From assembly GCF_000003605.2 (NCBI RefSeq), contig NW_003112486.1, forward strand, positions 30,354 through 69,570: a DNA stretch of 39,217 nt, given 5' to 3'. A model generated the notes under the pieces. The model saw only the letters and a list, made by a program, of their open reading frames with translations. It ran no database searches and was not told the origin of the DNA. Positions 1-10,289 of this stretch are shown one piece after another (the first letter of the stretch is position 1; each line of letters opens with the position of its first letter). A program made the position numbers and the translations under genes. The stretch comes from Saccoglossus kowalevskii (lineage: Eukaryota; Hemichordata; Enteropneusta; Harrimaniidae).

Positions 1-831
1 GATTATGACGTTTTAAAAATATTTTGAAATTAAGATGGTGCGGCCACGTGCGTATCAGTCCATATCACAATCGTGTGATAGTGTTGACAAAGTTACCTGT
101 TTCATAATAAAGAAAACTCTGCTTTGTGAGATATAGGGCAAACGCGATTAAATGTTTGAATATATTTGGATGTATGAGCGTGACAATACTTTTTTTTGTA
201 CTCTAAATGTTATTTAACTTGTTCTGTTTTCAGTTTTTCTGTCAATTTGAAAAAAGTTCCTTTTTCTGTTTTTAAGAGAAACCAACTGAATCAGTAAAGT
301 AGTTTACAACCCGAACACTAATTTAATTGAATGAATAGATTTGATTGTTGTGTTCTATATATATGTTGGATAATTGGTGATTGATAAGCACGATGAACAA
401 GAAGCAAGTTTAAGTGAGCAAAGTTACATCCCCATAACATGAAGCAGTCGACAATACAGCAATATGGTCCCCATATAAAAGGTAAATGAGTGTCCCCCAA
501 ACCCAACCCTATACCATGTCACCACTGCTGTGTCAACCAGGCAAAAAGGCCATGGTTCTTCTATTAATATGATTTTTGAAGAAATTATGTTATGAGTTAT
601 GGGAACCGAGGCTTTAGGCCCATGTACCATGGAATTGACCATCTTGACAGCATGTACATGTAGAGAAACATCAACAGTTGGTTTCGATAGTGAAGTAATT
701 GTTCTTCCAACACAGCAATGTAAGATATGAAAGGCATATGGTGGAACTACTGTAAAAGTGGCGATTGTTTACTTCTACAAGAAAATTCAAAATCATATTC
801 TAAGACAATACATTTTAATGTTTTATTTCAG
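1..831. other. Left flank, no gene recognised
   Basis: No reading frame here looks like a real protein. The stretch is AT-rich and ends in a pyrimidine-rich tract followed by AG at 830-831, which I read as the splice acceptor of the glycosyltransferase exon that follows. It is therefore probably intron, with the 5' exons lying left of the window. Confidence 0.4.
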
Positions 832-1788
832 TTGGACAGTGAACAACAACCAACGAATACTGCTGCACTAAAGTCACAAGTCAAAGACACATCATTTCTC
901 AAGGCATTCAACAAGTCATTATTTGTCTTACACAATGTGACTGGTGATTCTGATAAACAAGGACCACGGTTTGGTTTGTTAAAACCCCATAACAACCTGG
1001 TGGTACCAAACATAGCTCATTTTATCTGGTTTACCTGTCATGATTTTCACTTTAACAATCTCATAAGTGTGCTCAGTGCACATAGAGTAATGCAAGCAGA
1101 ACGAATTCTTTTTCACACAGACTGTGAACCAAGTGGAACATGGTGGTATCAAGCACGGATGTTATTACCTGAATTAGAAATTGTTCACAGAGATCGACCA
1201 ACGAGTGTTTTTGGCATACGACTTAATCCAAAATGGCCAGAGCATGCATCAGACATAGCAAGGTTACAGGTTCTATTGGAAACGGGTGGAGTGTACCTTG
1301 ATGCTGATGTCTTTATAGTCGCACCACTCGAACCGCTTCGGCACTACGACTATGTGGCTGGCCGTGAAACTGATTCTTGGTTGAACAATGGTATTATTGT
1401 AGCTAGAAAGAACTCAACATTTTTAAAATATTTCTATGAATCCTACAAAACATATAGGCCAACTTGTTGGGCATGTCTGTCAGTAACACATCATAATCAG
1501 CTTGCTCTCGAAAATTTGAATATTATACATATTGAATATAACAGCATGAACCGACCTAGCAGCGGACGAATAAGAGATATATTTGTAAATAATAAGTACA
1601 AGTGGCAAATTGAACACTTTAGTATACATACTTTTATGCGGGTATATGTTTTGTGGATGAAGAATAAAGGTGGCGTAAACCTTAATCCGAAACAATCAAA
1701 ACGTTCAACTCGTCGTTTGGTGAGATGTGCAGATACATATACTATGGGTCACCTGATATTATTAGACCCTAGCACATGCTGTCAATAA
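832..1788 (+). CDS. DXD-motif glycosyltransferase (Gly_transf_sug-like), 3' exon
   Basis: Likely a Golgi glycosyltransferase of the family with the DXD sugar-binding region (Pfam Gly_transf_sug type), which moves a sugar from a nucleotide-sugar donor in a metal-dependent way. Visible signatures are VPNIAHFIWF near 1006-1035, then HASDIARLQVLLETGGVYLD ending in the DAD metal motif at 1300-1308, then NNGIIVARKNSTF near 1384. The frame is open from 727, but TTTTATTTCAG at 821-831 is a good acceptor, so I start the exon at 832; the N-terminal anchor is not in the window. Near 1686-1700 the family-like C-terminus moves to another frame, where FNSSFGEMCRYIYYGSPD is followed by TAG at 1770-1772. In the displayed frame the last ~30 residues are not family-like and end at 1788. 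Either the copy is a recent pseudogene or the assembly lacks a base. Donor and acceptor sugars cannot be told from sequence. Confidence 0.8.
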   Translation: MDSEQQPTNTAALKSQVKDTSFLKAFNKSLFVLHNVTGDSDKQGPRFGLLKPHNNLVVPNIAHFIWFTCHDFHFNNLISVLSAHRVMQAERILFHTDCEPSGTWWYQARMLLPELEIVHRDRPTSVFGIRLNPKWPEHASDIARLQVLLETGGVYLDADVFIVAPLEPLRHYDYVAGRETDSWLNNGIIVARKNSTFLKYFYESYKTYRPTCWACLSVTHHNQLALENLNIIHIEYNSMNRPSSGRIRDIFVNNKYKWQIEHFSIHTFMRVYVLWMKNKGGVNLNPKQSKRSTRRLVRCADTYTMGHLILLDPSTCCQ

Positions 1789-1789
1789 A
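1784..1789 (+). promoter_or_regulatory. AATAAA polyadenylation signal of the glycosyltransferase
   Basis: AATAAA lies 12 bases after the shifted-frame stop codon (1770-1772) and directly before retrotransposon sequence. The position fits a very short 3' UTR. Such hexamers are common in AT-rich DNA, so this is suggestive only. Confidence 0.4.
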
Positions 1790-1802
1790 ATATTATCATA
1801 GT

Positions 1803-3175
1803 CGTTAAGTACCGTTCACCCAACAATCCATATCATGAATATTTTGACAGTTTGAAGCTAGGTGTACACCAGTCGTCAATAAAGGGTATTCATTCTATTA
1901 TACTTGGCGACATGAACATTGACACTTCTGTTGAATCCCCACCTGCCACTTACTACCACCAGATTACTATTTGTACACCTATTTTTTCCAAATTTTTAAC
2001 ACACCTATTAGGTTCACTGTTATTTCTAGTACTGTAATTGAGCACGTCTCTTAAGGGCATGATGAGGAGGGAACTGAGGTTCTACGGGCTGTGCGTCTCT
2101 AGGCGTGGCTGCAAAGCCAACGCCTGGAAACCAAGTTCTTATCAATACATGTATTATCATTATCCGATGTCTCTACAAATAAATATTCTGATTGTATCAC
2201 TACCATAGCAACTCCGCTATCTCAATTGATTCCTTACATTTCTACAATCCTCTACAGTTCTACATTTAAGATTGTTACACTTGGCTGACTTGGTGTTCGA
2301 CATAGCTGACTAACTGGACCTCGGCCATATCATCTTTGGTATTTTCATCAATCTAAAAAAAGCCTTCGACACTATTAATCATGAAAGTCTGTGCTGCAAA
2401 CTAGAACACTATGATATTACAGGGTTTCCTCTATTTTGGTTTGAACATTTCATCATTGCCCGACCTATAATCTGCAGGATTCCGCAAGGGTCGATTCTAG
2501 GCCCAATCTTATTTTAAATCTATATTAATAGAAAATTCCTTTCATTTTTCACTCTTTGCATATAATACTAACCTATTGAAATTTATTCAAAATAACAAAA
2601 TCAATTTCTCAGAAATGTCTCAGAAATTGATAATGACTTTCAAAGGGTTCGTGAATGGTGCAGTGCTAACAAACAAATTACATTAAAACACTACAACGAC
2701 CTGTCACTACTGAGGGCAGCCTGAATATTAAAGGTTCACCGATAGAACGAGTATGTGTCGTCAATTACCTTGGCGTCTCTCTCCCAGAATATGTTTTTCC
2801 AAAATCTAAAAGAATACTAGACATTTTTCAGTCTGCAAATTACAAATCTGTTTATTTGTCTTTGATCTCAGTAATAACTATTTTGTACATGATATTTACA
2901 ACTATTCGACCTATTGACCCATAATTGTCAAACCCGCTTCGCCCGCAACTTGAATGATTGTAATCCAAAACTGAATTTTACACTCAACCAACAGTCTAAA
3001 ATACTCTAAATCAAAATATTGGAACTGCCTTATGCATTAAAAACCATCGCTAAGAGACACATAATTAAAGCAAAATTAAACAACTTCAATCTCTTCAATA
3101 TTAGATTTAAAGATTTGTTTGATTATGAAATTATATATACAGAAGTACCGGATCCGACTAGTTTTAGTATTTACT
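1803..3175 (+). mobile_element. Degraded L2/CR1-like LINE fragment
   Basis: Pieces of a non-LTR retrotransposon ORF2 appear in the right order but in several frames. An endonuclease piece contains IILGDMNIDT (about 1888-1925), and another endonuclease piece, TPIRFTVISSTVIEHV, lies near 1998-2045. The reverse transcriptase core has KKAFDTINHESL near 2350-2395 and IPQGSILGPILF near 2478-2515. A downstream region contains WCSANKQITLK near 2660 and YLGVSLPE near 2770. The stretch 2046-2300 does not align with the element and may be a further insertion. Many stops and frameshifts show it is dead. The element starts almost immediately behind the glycosyltransferase polyadenylation signal. Confidence 0.75.
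2101..2125. repeat. GC-rich hairpin inside the LINE fragment
   Basis: AGGCGTGGCT and AGCCAACGCCT form a 10-bp stem with one bulged base around a four-base loop (GCAA). It sits in sequence that does not fit the surrounding LINE, so it may mark a small inserted repeat. Confidence 0.4.
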
Positions 3176-4480
3176 AGTATTTCTGTAATCCCCACCAAAA
3201 AAGGAAAGTACTCTATGTAGAATTCATTATTTGTTTATAATTGTTTGAGATAATAAAACATGCTATCTACTGGTACCTCCATCACAAATTAAAGTTACTC
3301 AGACAGGCCATGATGCATTTTTATAGGATGTTATGATGCCTGTGGGCTACAGAATTTTCGTTTGTAAGCCTAATATTATTTAGTACCATGCTCTAGACAA
3401 CGTGGGGCAGCTGTGAACATTTCATATTATGCGTCTAACAGAATGCCTGCACAGGGACCACCCAAAGATACTTTAGACGAGAAACACACACAAGTGTCAT
3501 AGTTTTGTGACAACTTTCAGAGTGACCTTGATTCAGGCAATAGTAGTCCAAGCCCGGTAATGTAAGTTGCTGTTGGGAACATAGTTAGCTTGGACTCTGC
3601 AAAGACCAAATGTATTGATTGTCGGATATACTTATCCACCATAAGATAGGGAGCACTGATCAATCCATTGATTGAAGTGAAATGGAACATCAACATCTTG
3701 GACATGTTAGCCCCGAAAGGGCTACTTGGCTGAGGTGGGAAACAATGAGGTTCTAAGCTGATGCAAATACTTGACTGTTGTGAAATACATCATTAAACAG
3801 CAAGATGAAGTCCCCTGTACTTAACCAGTGGGTGGTGGAAATGTTGATAGTGTTAGAATCCAATCTGGCAGGGGTAATGGACAATGTCTAGCAAACAGTC
3901 TATAAGGTGTGGGAACATCTCATATAGACCTTTTTGTCTCAGCCAGAAAGATCAAACTCAAACAGCTTCATTTCACGTAGACATTATCGCATGCGACAAT
4001 GTTGCATATAAAAGAAATTAGTGAGATATCAGCTCTTTGAAATGATCATGATAGGGAAACCAGAAGGAATTACTGTTTTGTCCAATCCGAGCCATGGGCA
4101 GTTATTAATTTAAAACATGTGAGATTAATAGTAATGCAAAACAAATATGTGTCTATTATGTGACACATACCATTGGGTAAAGAACATGATTGCCCAACAT
4201 ACAAGTTACATACACAGACGGTCTCTTACGCTCATATTCTTAAGGTTGGTGAATTCGTTTACTCTCTTGTTTCATTAAGGTATGTTATAATTGTTTGAAG
4301 TATAAGGAGGACATTTTTTGTAGATTAGTAAGTTTTGCAGTTGTAATTTGTAAAATCTACCAGCCACAAAAAAAGTCTGCTTTAAACTCAACATTTTGGA
4401 AAAAAGAATAGTGTGTGGCAAGTATGGATGTTAGTCTTGGAGCGGTTGTACAAGCTGTTCATATCATCCATTTTAAAACC
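3176..4480. other. No gene recognised
   Basis: AT-rich sequence. A minus-strand open frame at 3517-3705 (62 codons) has a plausible composition, but I recognise no family, splice context or repeat relationship for it. The rest holds only short chance frames. Confidence 0.3.
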
Positions 4481-4523
4481 TATCAGAAGTTCATACTATA
4501 CTATAGGGGAGTTTTAATAATTA

Positions 4524-4629
4524 TGACGTCACAATAAATTCCATCATTTATCATAAAATGTGACGTCAAATCCCGTATGACATCATTTCCGGTTAATTAT
4601 ATTGTGAAATCATACGAGTAATGACGTCA
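4524..4629. promoter_or_regulatory. Cluster of three CRE octamers (TGACGTCA)
   Basis: Perfect palindromic TGACGTCA sites occur at 4524-4531, 4561-4568 and 4622-4629, with a one-mismatch copy (TGACATCA) at 4578-4585. This octamer is the classic binding site of CREB/ATF bZIP proteins. Three exact copies within 106 bp are far above chance in AT-rich DNA. No transcription start or gene can be tied to it: the nearest coding sequence is the 3' end of a dead LINE. It could be a real enhancer or part of an unrecognised repeat. Confidence 0.5.
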
Positions 4630-4959
4630 CGTCTGACATAAACAGTTGAGGACGCTCCCACACACATTCCCTCTGCATACGTTAATAAATATGCGGTGTT
4701 TTGGCATACTATCAGAGTTTGCTACATAATAGAGGTAAAATTGATGAAATAGTTAAATGTAAACATTTTATAATATATAATAATGATAATATAATAATAA
4801 TAATAAAAGTTTTCATTTCGAAAACCAGCTCATAAAAAAAGTTAAAAGTTACTAAAAACACAACAGCAAAAACAGAAAATAGAAATATCAGATACCAGTA
4901 GTTGATGTCCATCAACATGTCAATAGACAATTGAACAATTCTCACTGGCAGTCAATCTT

Positions 4960-6058
4960 GTGTAAAAAGTATCTCTGGACTTGCGCAGAATACTAAAAAA
5001 AGTGGGAACACCATTTAAAATCTTCGACTGAAATCAACCATAACGCGAAAAGCGTTGTTATAAGCAACCCACACAGCATTTAGATTAGTTTGGGAAAATA
5101 CAGCCCATAAATGCGAACAATATATCGTAGTACAATTTTGTTTAAATAGAGTCAACTTAACCCGAACAGAACACTTATTAAAATTACGTACCAAATAGTT
5201 GGCTCTTGCATAAAAATACTTCATTTGACGCAACTATCATCGTTTAATGTGTTCACAATAACTCCTAGGTATAAATAATCACTAAGAAATCCAGCTTTGA
5301 ACCATTCAGATACTCGTGTGGGACACGCGTAATACTACTACGAGGAGGCAGTATATACATACACATACGTTTTATCAATATTGAATTTGATGTTATGAGT
5401 GTTGGCAGAATATCTACACGTAGTCAGCAAACGATTCAAGCACTTAATAGAAGGTCATACTACAATTATGTCGTTTGCATACATTGAATGATTAAGACTT
5501 TTTTCAGATAAATGACAACCAATACCTGTATTGCCGAGTTCGTTGCTGAGTATAGAATACCGCCTTGCCCAACATTATTTAAAGTATGAAAACTTTTGGA
5601 GAAAGTGGATCCCTAGCGTACTTTAAACTGTTGATTACGATGCCAATACATAATAATTCCCACAATAACAATTGGAACACGTGTATGCAATAACTTGCGA
5701 AACGAAACAAACACCAGTGGTTAACACGGTCGAAAGTTTTTGAAGCGTCTAAAAAACATAAAAATACAGGGCGTCATTACGTTTATAAAAACCAATTGTT
5801 TCTTTGTGTTAAAAATATATCGGTGGAATGACCTTTTCTGAAGCCAAATTGATGGTCACTCGTACAAAGATACTGAGCACAGCGTCCCAAAATCAGTAGC
5901 AGTAGCAATGGGACGATAATTTCCAGCACTGCGGTGAATAATAATGAAAACAAAATGTGAACACGGTCATGTGCATGACTAACATGCTCAGCAGAAATGC
6001 CATCTGTACCAGGTGATTTGCCAACAGCAAGTTCTTGAATGCTACATTGGATGTCCAA
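4960..6058 (-). pseudogene. LINE ORF2 reverse transcriptase and C-terminal domain, degraded
   Basis: The N-terminal RT part (6058-5783) reads GKSPGTDGISAEHV and later TSDHQFGFRKGHSTD, the usual fingers-region motifs of LINE RTs. Further along, in other frames, are MYANDIIVV (a decayed form of the catalytic YADD box, near 5480) and YLYLGVIVN (near 5270). The C-terminal piece at 5233-5015 reads YARANYLVRNFNKCSVRVKL and then HLWAVF, a block typical of jockey/CR1-group elements. At least three frame changes and several stops are present. Confidence 0.8.
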
Positions 6059-6222
6059 TCAAGTCCTAGGACGAGTTCACATGCTAAAGTTTGCCTTTTA
6101 CATAATGTTTTTCCTTATTGTACAATACACAGGATAGTAGATTTGCATAATGTTTTCCTCACATATTAGCAATATTCGTTTAGTAATTACAACCATCAAT
6201 TGATAGTGAACGTTGTGAAGAT

Positions 6223-6488
6223 TTATTTTGCTAAGCCACGATTTTTCTTAAACAAACTAACATTCTTATCAAGGTGACTACTGGCAAGAGCATCAGCTCT
6301 CATATTGCTTTCGTTATATTTACAGAGTCTCAAAACATATTTAAATTTAGCCCGGGTTTTACGCATTGAATCAGACAATGGACCTAGGTCCTGCATTGTT
6401 ACACCATAACAGAAAAGCATCTCGTGCAATCACGTGATGATCTTTTCCATAATTATTCCATCCTGGTACTCACTTGGATATAAATGTA
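6223..6488 (-). pseudogene. LINE ORF2 linker between endonuclease and RT
   Basis: The frame reads DLGPLSDSMRKTRAKFKYVL followed by NESNMRADALASSHLDK, which resembles the region just before the RT domain in this LINE group. Its upstream end meets the mariner at 6488/6489. The matching upstream part resumes beyond 7602, so the two pieces are halves of one linker. Confidence 0.65.
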
Positions 6489-6528
6489 TGAGGAGCGTTC
6501 AATAAGTAATGCCACTGACCCATTTCCC
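6489..6528. repeat. mariner terminal inverted repeat (3' side of transposase)
   Basis: This end matches the reverse complement of 7562-7601 over about 38 bases with few mismatches. The shared core is AATAAGTAATGCC followed by TGACCCA. Confidence 0.85.
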
Positions 6529-7192
6529 ATAGCAGGAGATTAATGAAACTTGGCACAGTTATTAGTCTTTCACTACACAGTAACCACCCAGAGTTATGCA
6601 TTTCTCCCATCGTTTGATGCAGCTCTGGATACCGTTTTTGTAGAACACCCAAAGTTGGTCCTCCAACCACGTCGTAACTTCAGAAATCAAGGCTGCATAA
6701 TCTGGAAAACGCTTTCCTTTCAGAAATAACTTCATGGCTGTGAAGAGATGAAAGTCAGAGGGTGCAAGGTCAGAAGAGTAAGGGGGTGAGGGAGGGTTTC
6801 ATAGCCACACGCCTGTGCTTCTGATCTGGCGACATGAGACTTGTGGACCGGGGTGTTGTCCTGCAGGAGGAGGATACATTTGCTGATCCTTGCTGGAGAT
6901 TGTTACCATGACCTTGCCAACGGAGGGCTGCACCCTCGCATTCTTTGGAGGTGGTGAGTTCAAAGGCTTCCAATACATTGACTGAGCTTTAGTCTCTGGA
7001 TCATAGTGATGGACACAAGTTCCATCCTGTGTAATCAGTCTTTTGAAAAACTTTGACTTTGAGCACGCGTTTCTGCGTCTGGAAAGGTGTGAGCAGCCTT
7101 GGAATTAATTCATCTGGCAGACACCTTATGCATATGCAAATGGTCATGAATGATAGTTTCCACAGACCCTGTACTAATCTTGACCTCTTGGG

Positions 7193-7441
7193 CTATTTGG
7201 CGAACAGTAATGCATCTTGACGGTCAGATGCCTCATCAATGACAGAAGAGAGACGACCAGGTCTGGGAGTTGTTTCCACAGATTTCCGGCCATGTTTGAA
7301 TTCACGATGCCAGCGTTTTACAAAGTCATATGATGGTGCATCATCGCCATAAGTTTCTTTCGTTTCATCAAAAGTCTCTTTTGGTGTGCGTCCTTTCAAA
7401 TACAAGAAACGGATCACTGCGCGGCACTCAACTGGCTCCAT
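7193..7441 (-). pseudogene. mariner transposase N-terminal part
   Basis: An 82-codon open piece covers the paired helix-turn-helix DNA-binding region, which recognises the terminal repeats. Landmarks are KGRTPKETFDETKETYGDDA, then FVKRWHREFKHGRKSVET and GRLSSVIDEAS. After about residue 73 the frame leaves the transposase. The catalytic part follows in broken form down to about 6550. Confidence 0.85.
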
Positions 7442-7561
7442 TTGACACCTGACTCAGTTCAAATACCTGTAAATCAGAAACCACAATTAGTTCAGAGCTG
7501 TTCTTTCAAACATGACCCATAAAGATGTAAATCATTACAAATTTCATCTAGATCAGGCAAC

Positions 7562-7601
7562 TGGAAGTGGGTCAAGGGCATTACTTATTAAACGCCCCTT
7601 G
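7562..7601. repeat. mariner terminal inverted repeat (5' side of transposase)
   Basis: Partner of the repeat at 6489-6528 and directly followed by the TA target duplication. The same terminal sequence bounds the deletion derivative at 30667-31310, so both copies belong to one mariner family. Confidence 0.85.
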
Positions 7602-8490
7602 TATCTTTGATTGTATGCAATTAATAGCCGCGTGTTTCAAAATATTAACAATTTCGTCAATCGATATCTTGCATCACGGCAATCTCGACAGGATAACATA
7701 TCATGAGATAACGAAATGCAGAACACCATAGCTTCCATCTGTTGTACATATTTGTGAATAGCAGAGCTATTTGCACGAGACCAGTATATACGAGGCCTCA
7801 ACGGTGTATCAAATAAATATTCATAATTTTGTAGATAATCACAGTTGCATGTGATACTTAGTGGGAAATGATCCTATCCAATGTATTCGTACAGTAGTGT
7901 TACGCTACAAATAAATTGATGAGCAGAAGGCGTATATACACAGTGATCCAACCACGACGTGGAGTGGTGAGCCTCACTGTAATACATGAAGTTATTTTCA
8001 GTGCCCCTAAAGACAACGTCAGAACTTGTGTGGCTTTTTTCTGTGCAGAAAGAATCAATCCTCAATGACGAGTACACAATTAGAAACCGTGTTATCAATA
8101 CAACCACCTATTTTGTGTAGATATTCAATGTATTCATGATAATTCTCCCCACTGTCAATAGACATATACACATTAATAATAGTCAACATACTATCTATAT
8201 TCCCCATTTCTAATCCTAACAACCGAAAATCATTTTTACGTTCAATTTTTGCGGCTCCAAGTGTTTTCCTCCACAGTACTGCCACACCTCCGTACGGGCG
8301 CCCGACACGTATTTCCGACAGCGTAGAAATCATCCCTAATTTTATTTAAAAAATCAAGCTCATATTTTGTGAGCCAGTGCTCATGTAGCAGACATATATC
8401 GCAGTTAGAACATAGATCTTTGACATTTTCAACAGATGATTTAACACCACGACAGTTATGAGGTGATATAGTTAACTTTTTATTCATCAT
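7602..8490 (-). pseudogene. LINE ORF2 endonuclease domain, degraded
   Basis: The start near 8490 reads LTISPHNCRGVKSSV and then ICLLHEHWLT, the N-terminal region of APE-type LINE endonucleases, where the Asn and Glu metal ligands sit. The next frame has VGRPYGGVAVLWRK and IINVYMSIDSGENY, also family-like. A third frame near 8040-7870 has SDVVFRGTENNFMYYSEAHH and SWLDHCV. The endonuclease nicks target DNA to prime reverse transcription. Two frame changes split the domain. Downstream (7870-7602) the linker runs on until the mariner. Confidence 0.8.
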
Positions 8491-8921
8491 CTTGATTGAT
8501 AATATTTACGTACAAGTATGCCAGCAGGCGATGAAGAGGGTGTAAACATATTGTCAATAGAGTCAATACGGTTATTAAAAAGGATGCGTAAGAATCGAAC
8601 TTATATTTGAGTTTCTCACACATATCTCATCTATATGAATCGAACTCTTCAAATAATGTATTACTGAATCAGGTACAGTCTCTGGGGGCAAGTCTGGTTA
8701 CAAAAAGGTTAACTCCAGGTTTCGAATGAACAGCTTTTAATTGGTTTTGATACTTCAGTTTGCCCCATCTACCGTGCAAGCTTTATTGTTTGTAATCAAT
8801 GCATTAGCATAATATATCGATTTTTCTTGGTATGAATACTGGTACGAGTAGGTGCAATTAGCTTTCAGTTAGTGCATCAATGGGGTCACATAAACCATTA
8901 CGTAATAGAGAGTCGTATCCA

Positions 8922-9422
8922 TTAGCGACGGGAGTTGTAACCTAATTCATAGTAGAAAACTTTTTGATGCAATCTCTTAACGGCTTTTACGTTGTCACAG
9001 CGACAATTTAGCTTTAGAAGGGCCATCTCGTCACGGAGTGCACCCACTTCTTTTTCTAACTTTACAACGCTATCAGCACACGTCAGGCTCACTGGAATCG
9101 CATCTTTTAGTTGTTTTAACTCTACACGTAATAACTCAATGTCCTGCATAATCACTGATACATCTATGTGTGTAAAGTCGATAGAAGGCAGGTTTGCCAG
9201 ATTTTTCGCAACAAAGCAGGGTAAATCATTCCCGTCGGCTTCGTGAATCATCGTTAATATATCTTGCAAATTATGTTGTTTCTTGTGCTGTCCTTGACGT
9301 TTGATATACCGACTAGAACGAATAGTATTTCCACACAAGTCGTATAGTACTCGTTTAGCAGATTCGATTTCTTGATTTTCAAAATGCTCTATACACAGCT
9401 TTATTAACATACTAGTAGTCAT
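8922..9422 (-). pseudogene. LINE ORF1, central and C-terminal part
   Basis: A 166-codon open frame reads MLIKLCIEHFENQEIESAKR at the start and LPCFVAKNLANLPSIDFTHI in the middle, followed by a heptad-like stretch (LRVELKQL, VVKLEKEVGALRDEMALLKL) that suggests a coiled coil. ORF1 proteins of LINEs bind element RNA and form multimers; this coiled coil is the probable multimer surface. The upstream half lies in the frame that overlaps it by ATGA at 9419-9422. In relatives, as I recall, the two parts are continuous, so I read this as a frameshift rather than a separate gene. Confidence 0.65.
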
Positions 9423-9646
9423 GACACTATCTTATTAGTCAAGAAACACAAAAGCTCATTAATCACGATACATGTATGGCCTACTGCGATCGATCGAGTT
9501 TCTTTTTCCCATTTATCTTCACTCGACGTACCGCCCCACATGGCATCGCTCCGTTTCTTGTCACATTTTGGACACAATTGCAGGTCACCATTGTATAATT
9601 CAACTCGAGAAGCAATGACACCACAGTCCTCGCACCGTAGTGGCAT
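9419..9646 (-). pseudogene. LINE ORF1, N-terminal zinc-ribbon part
   Basis: From the ATG at 9646 the frame reads MPLRCEDCG, then ELYNGDLQLCPKCDKKR: two CxxC knuckles about 20 residues apart, a likely zinc ribbon. It ends with INELLCFLTNKIVS, a block that in this LINE group runs straight into the region found at 9422-8922. The same frame is open upstream to 9781, but those residues have no family look, so I prefer the internal ATG. Confidence 0.6.
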
Positions 9647-9889
9647 AATCACCGATATTATCAAACCACGCAAACCATGCTTTCGCTTGAAAAGGCGAAC
9701 TTTCGTTTTGAGAACGTTTTTTTTGCAAAAATTACAGAGCAGAGGAAGTGTAAGACTCCAAGACTTTACATATAGTGTCACTGTATATTCATGTAAAGCT
9801 GTACGTAATCTTCAACTGTTGAACTATACCATTTGGTTTCAAACAACGCAAGAAGAGGCACAGTAAATCAGCAGATCAAAAACGAGCAA

Positions 9890-9903
9890 GACGCCATCTT
9901 TGA
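9890..9903 (-). promoter_or_regulatory. YY1-like site at the LINE 5' end
   Basis: The minus strand reads CAAAGATGGCGTC, close to the YY1 consensus core (AAGATGGCG), about 245 bases before the ORF1 ATG and at the point where element-like sequence stops. Human L1 carries a YY1 site at its 5' end that sets the start of transcription. A parallel here is inference. Confidence 0.3.
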
Positions 9904-10276
9904 TTTTCATTCATCGTTAAGTGTATTTTTTCAACGCCACGACTTACGATATAAGTAAGTAAAATTACATGGTTTGTATATTTATAGCACGAGTTAACGG
10001 CACAAAAATATGTTATAAGTAAAAAATAAAAAATAATCGAGTAACTTAGAAAAAAAGTCAGTGATAAATAAAAATAATGTTTGCTTACAATTACTTAATT
10101 TTTTTTGTTTATTTATGTTTTCCTTCTAATAAGTACAGTTTTATACACACTTTTTTCATTCATTCTTTGCACAGTCATTTCTAATGAAAAATCAGAAAAA
10201 AGATATATAATTTATACTTATATATGTGGTATGAGTTATTATATGTTTGTTCTTGTTTGAAATTTCGAAGTATAAA
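9904..10276. other. AT-rich spacer, no gene seen
   Basis: Sequence between the LINE 5' end and the Polinton remnant. It is very AT-rich with homopolymer runs, and I see no coding or repeat structure. Confidence 0.4.
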
Positions 10277-10289
10277 TCACCTAGTAAAA

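Larger units (their letters stand above)
6489..7601 (-). mobile_element. mariner-like DNA transposon, full length but disabled
   Basis: The element is 1113 bp and flanked by a TA duplication (6487-6488 and 7602-7603), as mariner/Tc1 elements require. The transposase is on the minus strand and starts at 7441 with MEPVECRAVIRFLYLKGRTP, the N-terminal helix-turn-helix region, followed by a second DNA-binding block with VKRWHREFKHGR. Later pieces in other frames carry LLLQDNTPVHKSHVA and DLAPSDFHLF, the second and third catalytic-aspartate regions. Frameshifts, stops and internal losses mean no intact transposase. It lies inside the linker region of LINE ORF2 and is therefore younger than that LINE. 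Confidence 0.9.
4762..9903 (-). mobile_element. Near full-length jockey/CR1-group LINE, broken, with nested mariner
   Basis: Read on the minus strand, the order is a 5' end near 9903, ORF1 (zinc ribbon plus coiled-coil-like region), ORF2 endonuclease, linker, reverse transcriptase, C-terminal domain, and an AT-rich 3' end of TTA-type repeats (4762-4808) in place of a poly(A) tail. Without the 1113-bp mariner at 6489-7601 it is about 4.0 kb, close to a complete element. ORF1 and ORF2 carry frameshifts and stops, and the polymerase YADD-type box reads YAND. It can no longer move by itself. The clade (jockey, CR1 or Rex-like) is inferred from remembered family patterns and not from an alignment. 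Confidence 0.8.

Noticed and set aside
727..831. N-terminal 35 codons of the glycosyltransferase open frame
   Set aside because: A strong splice acceptor at 821-831 and lack of family similarity show this is intron, not coding.
6770..6973. 67-codon minus-strand frame
   Set aside because: It is an out-of-frame reading of decayed mariner transposase.
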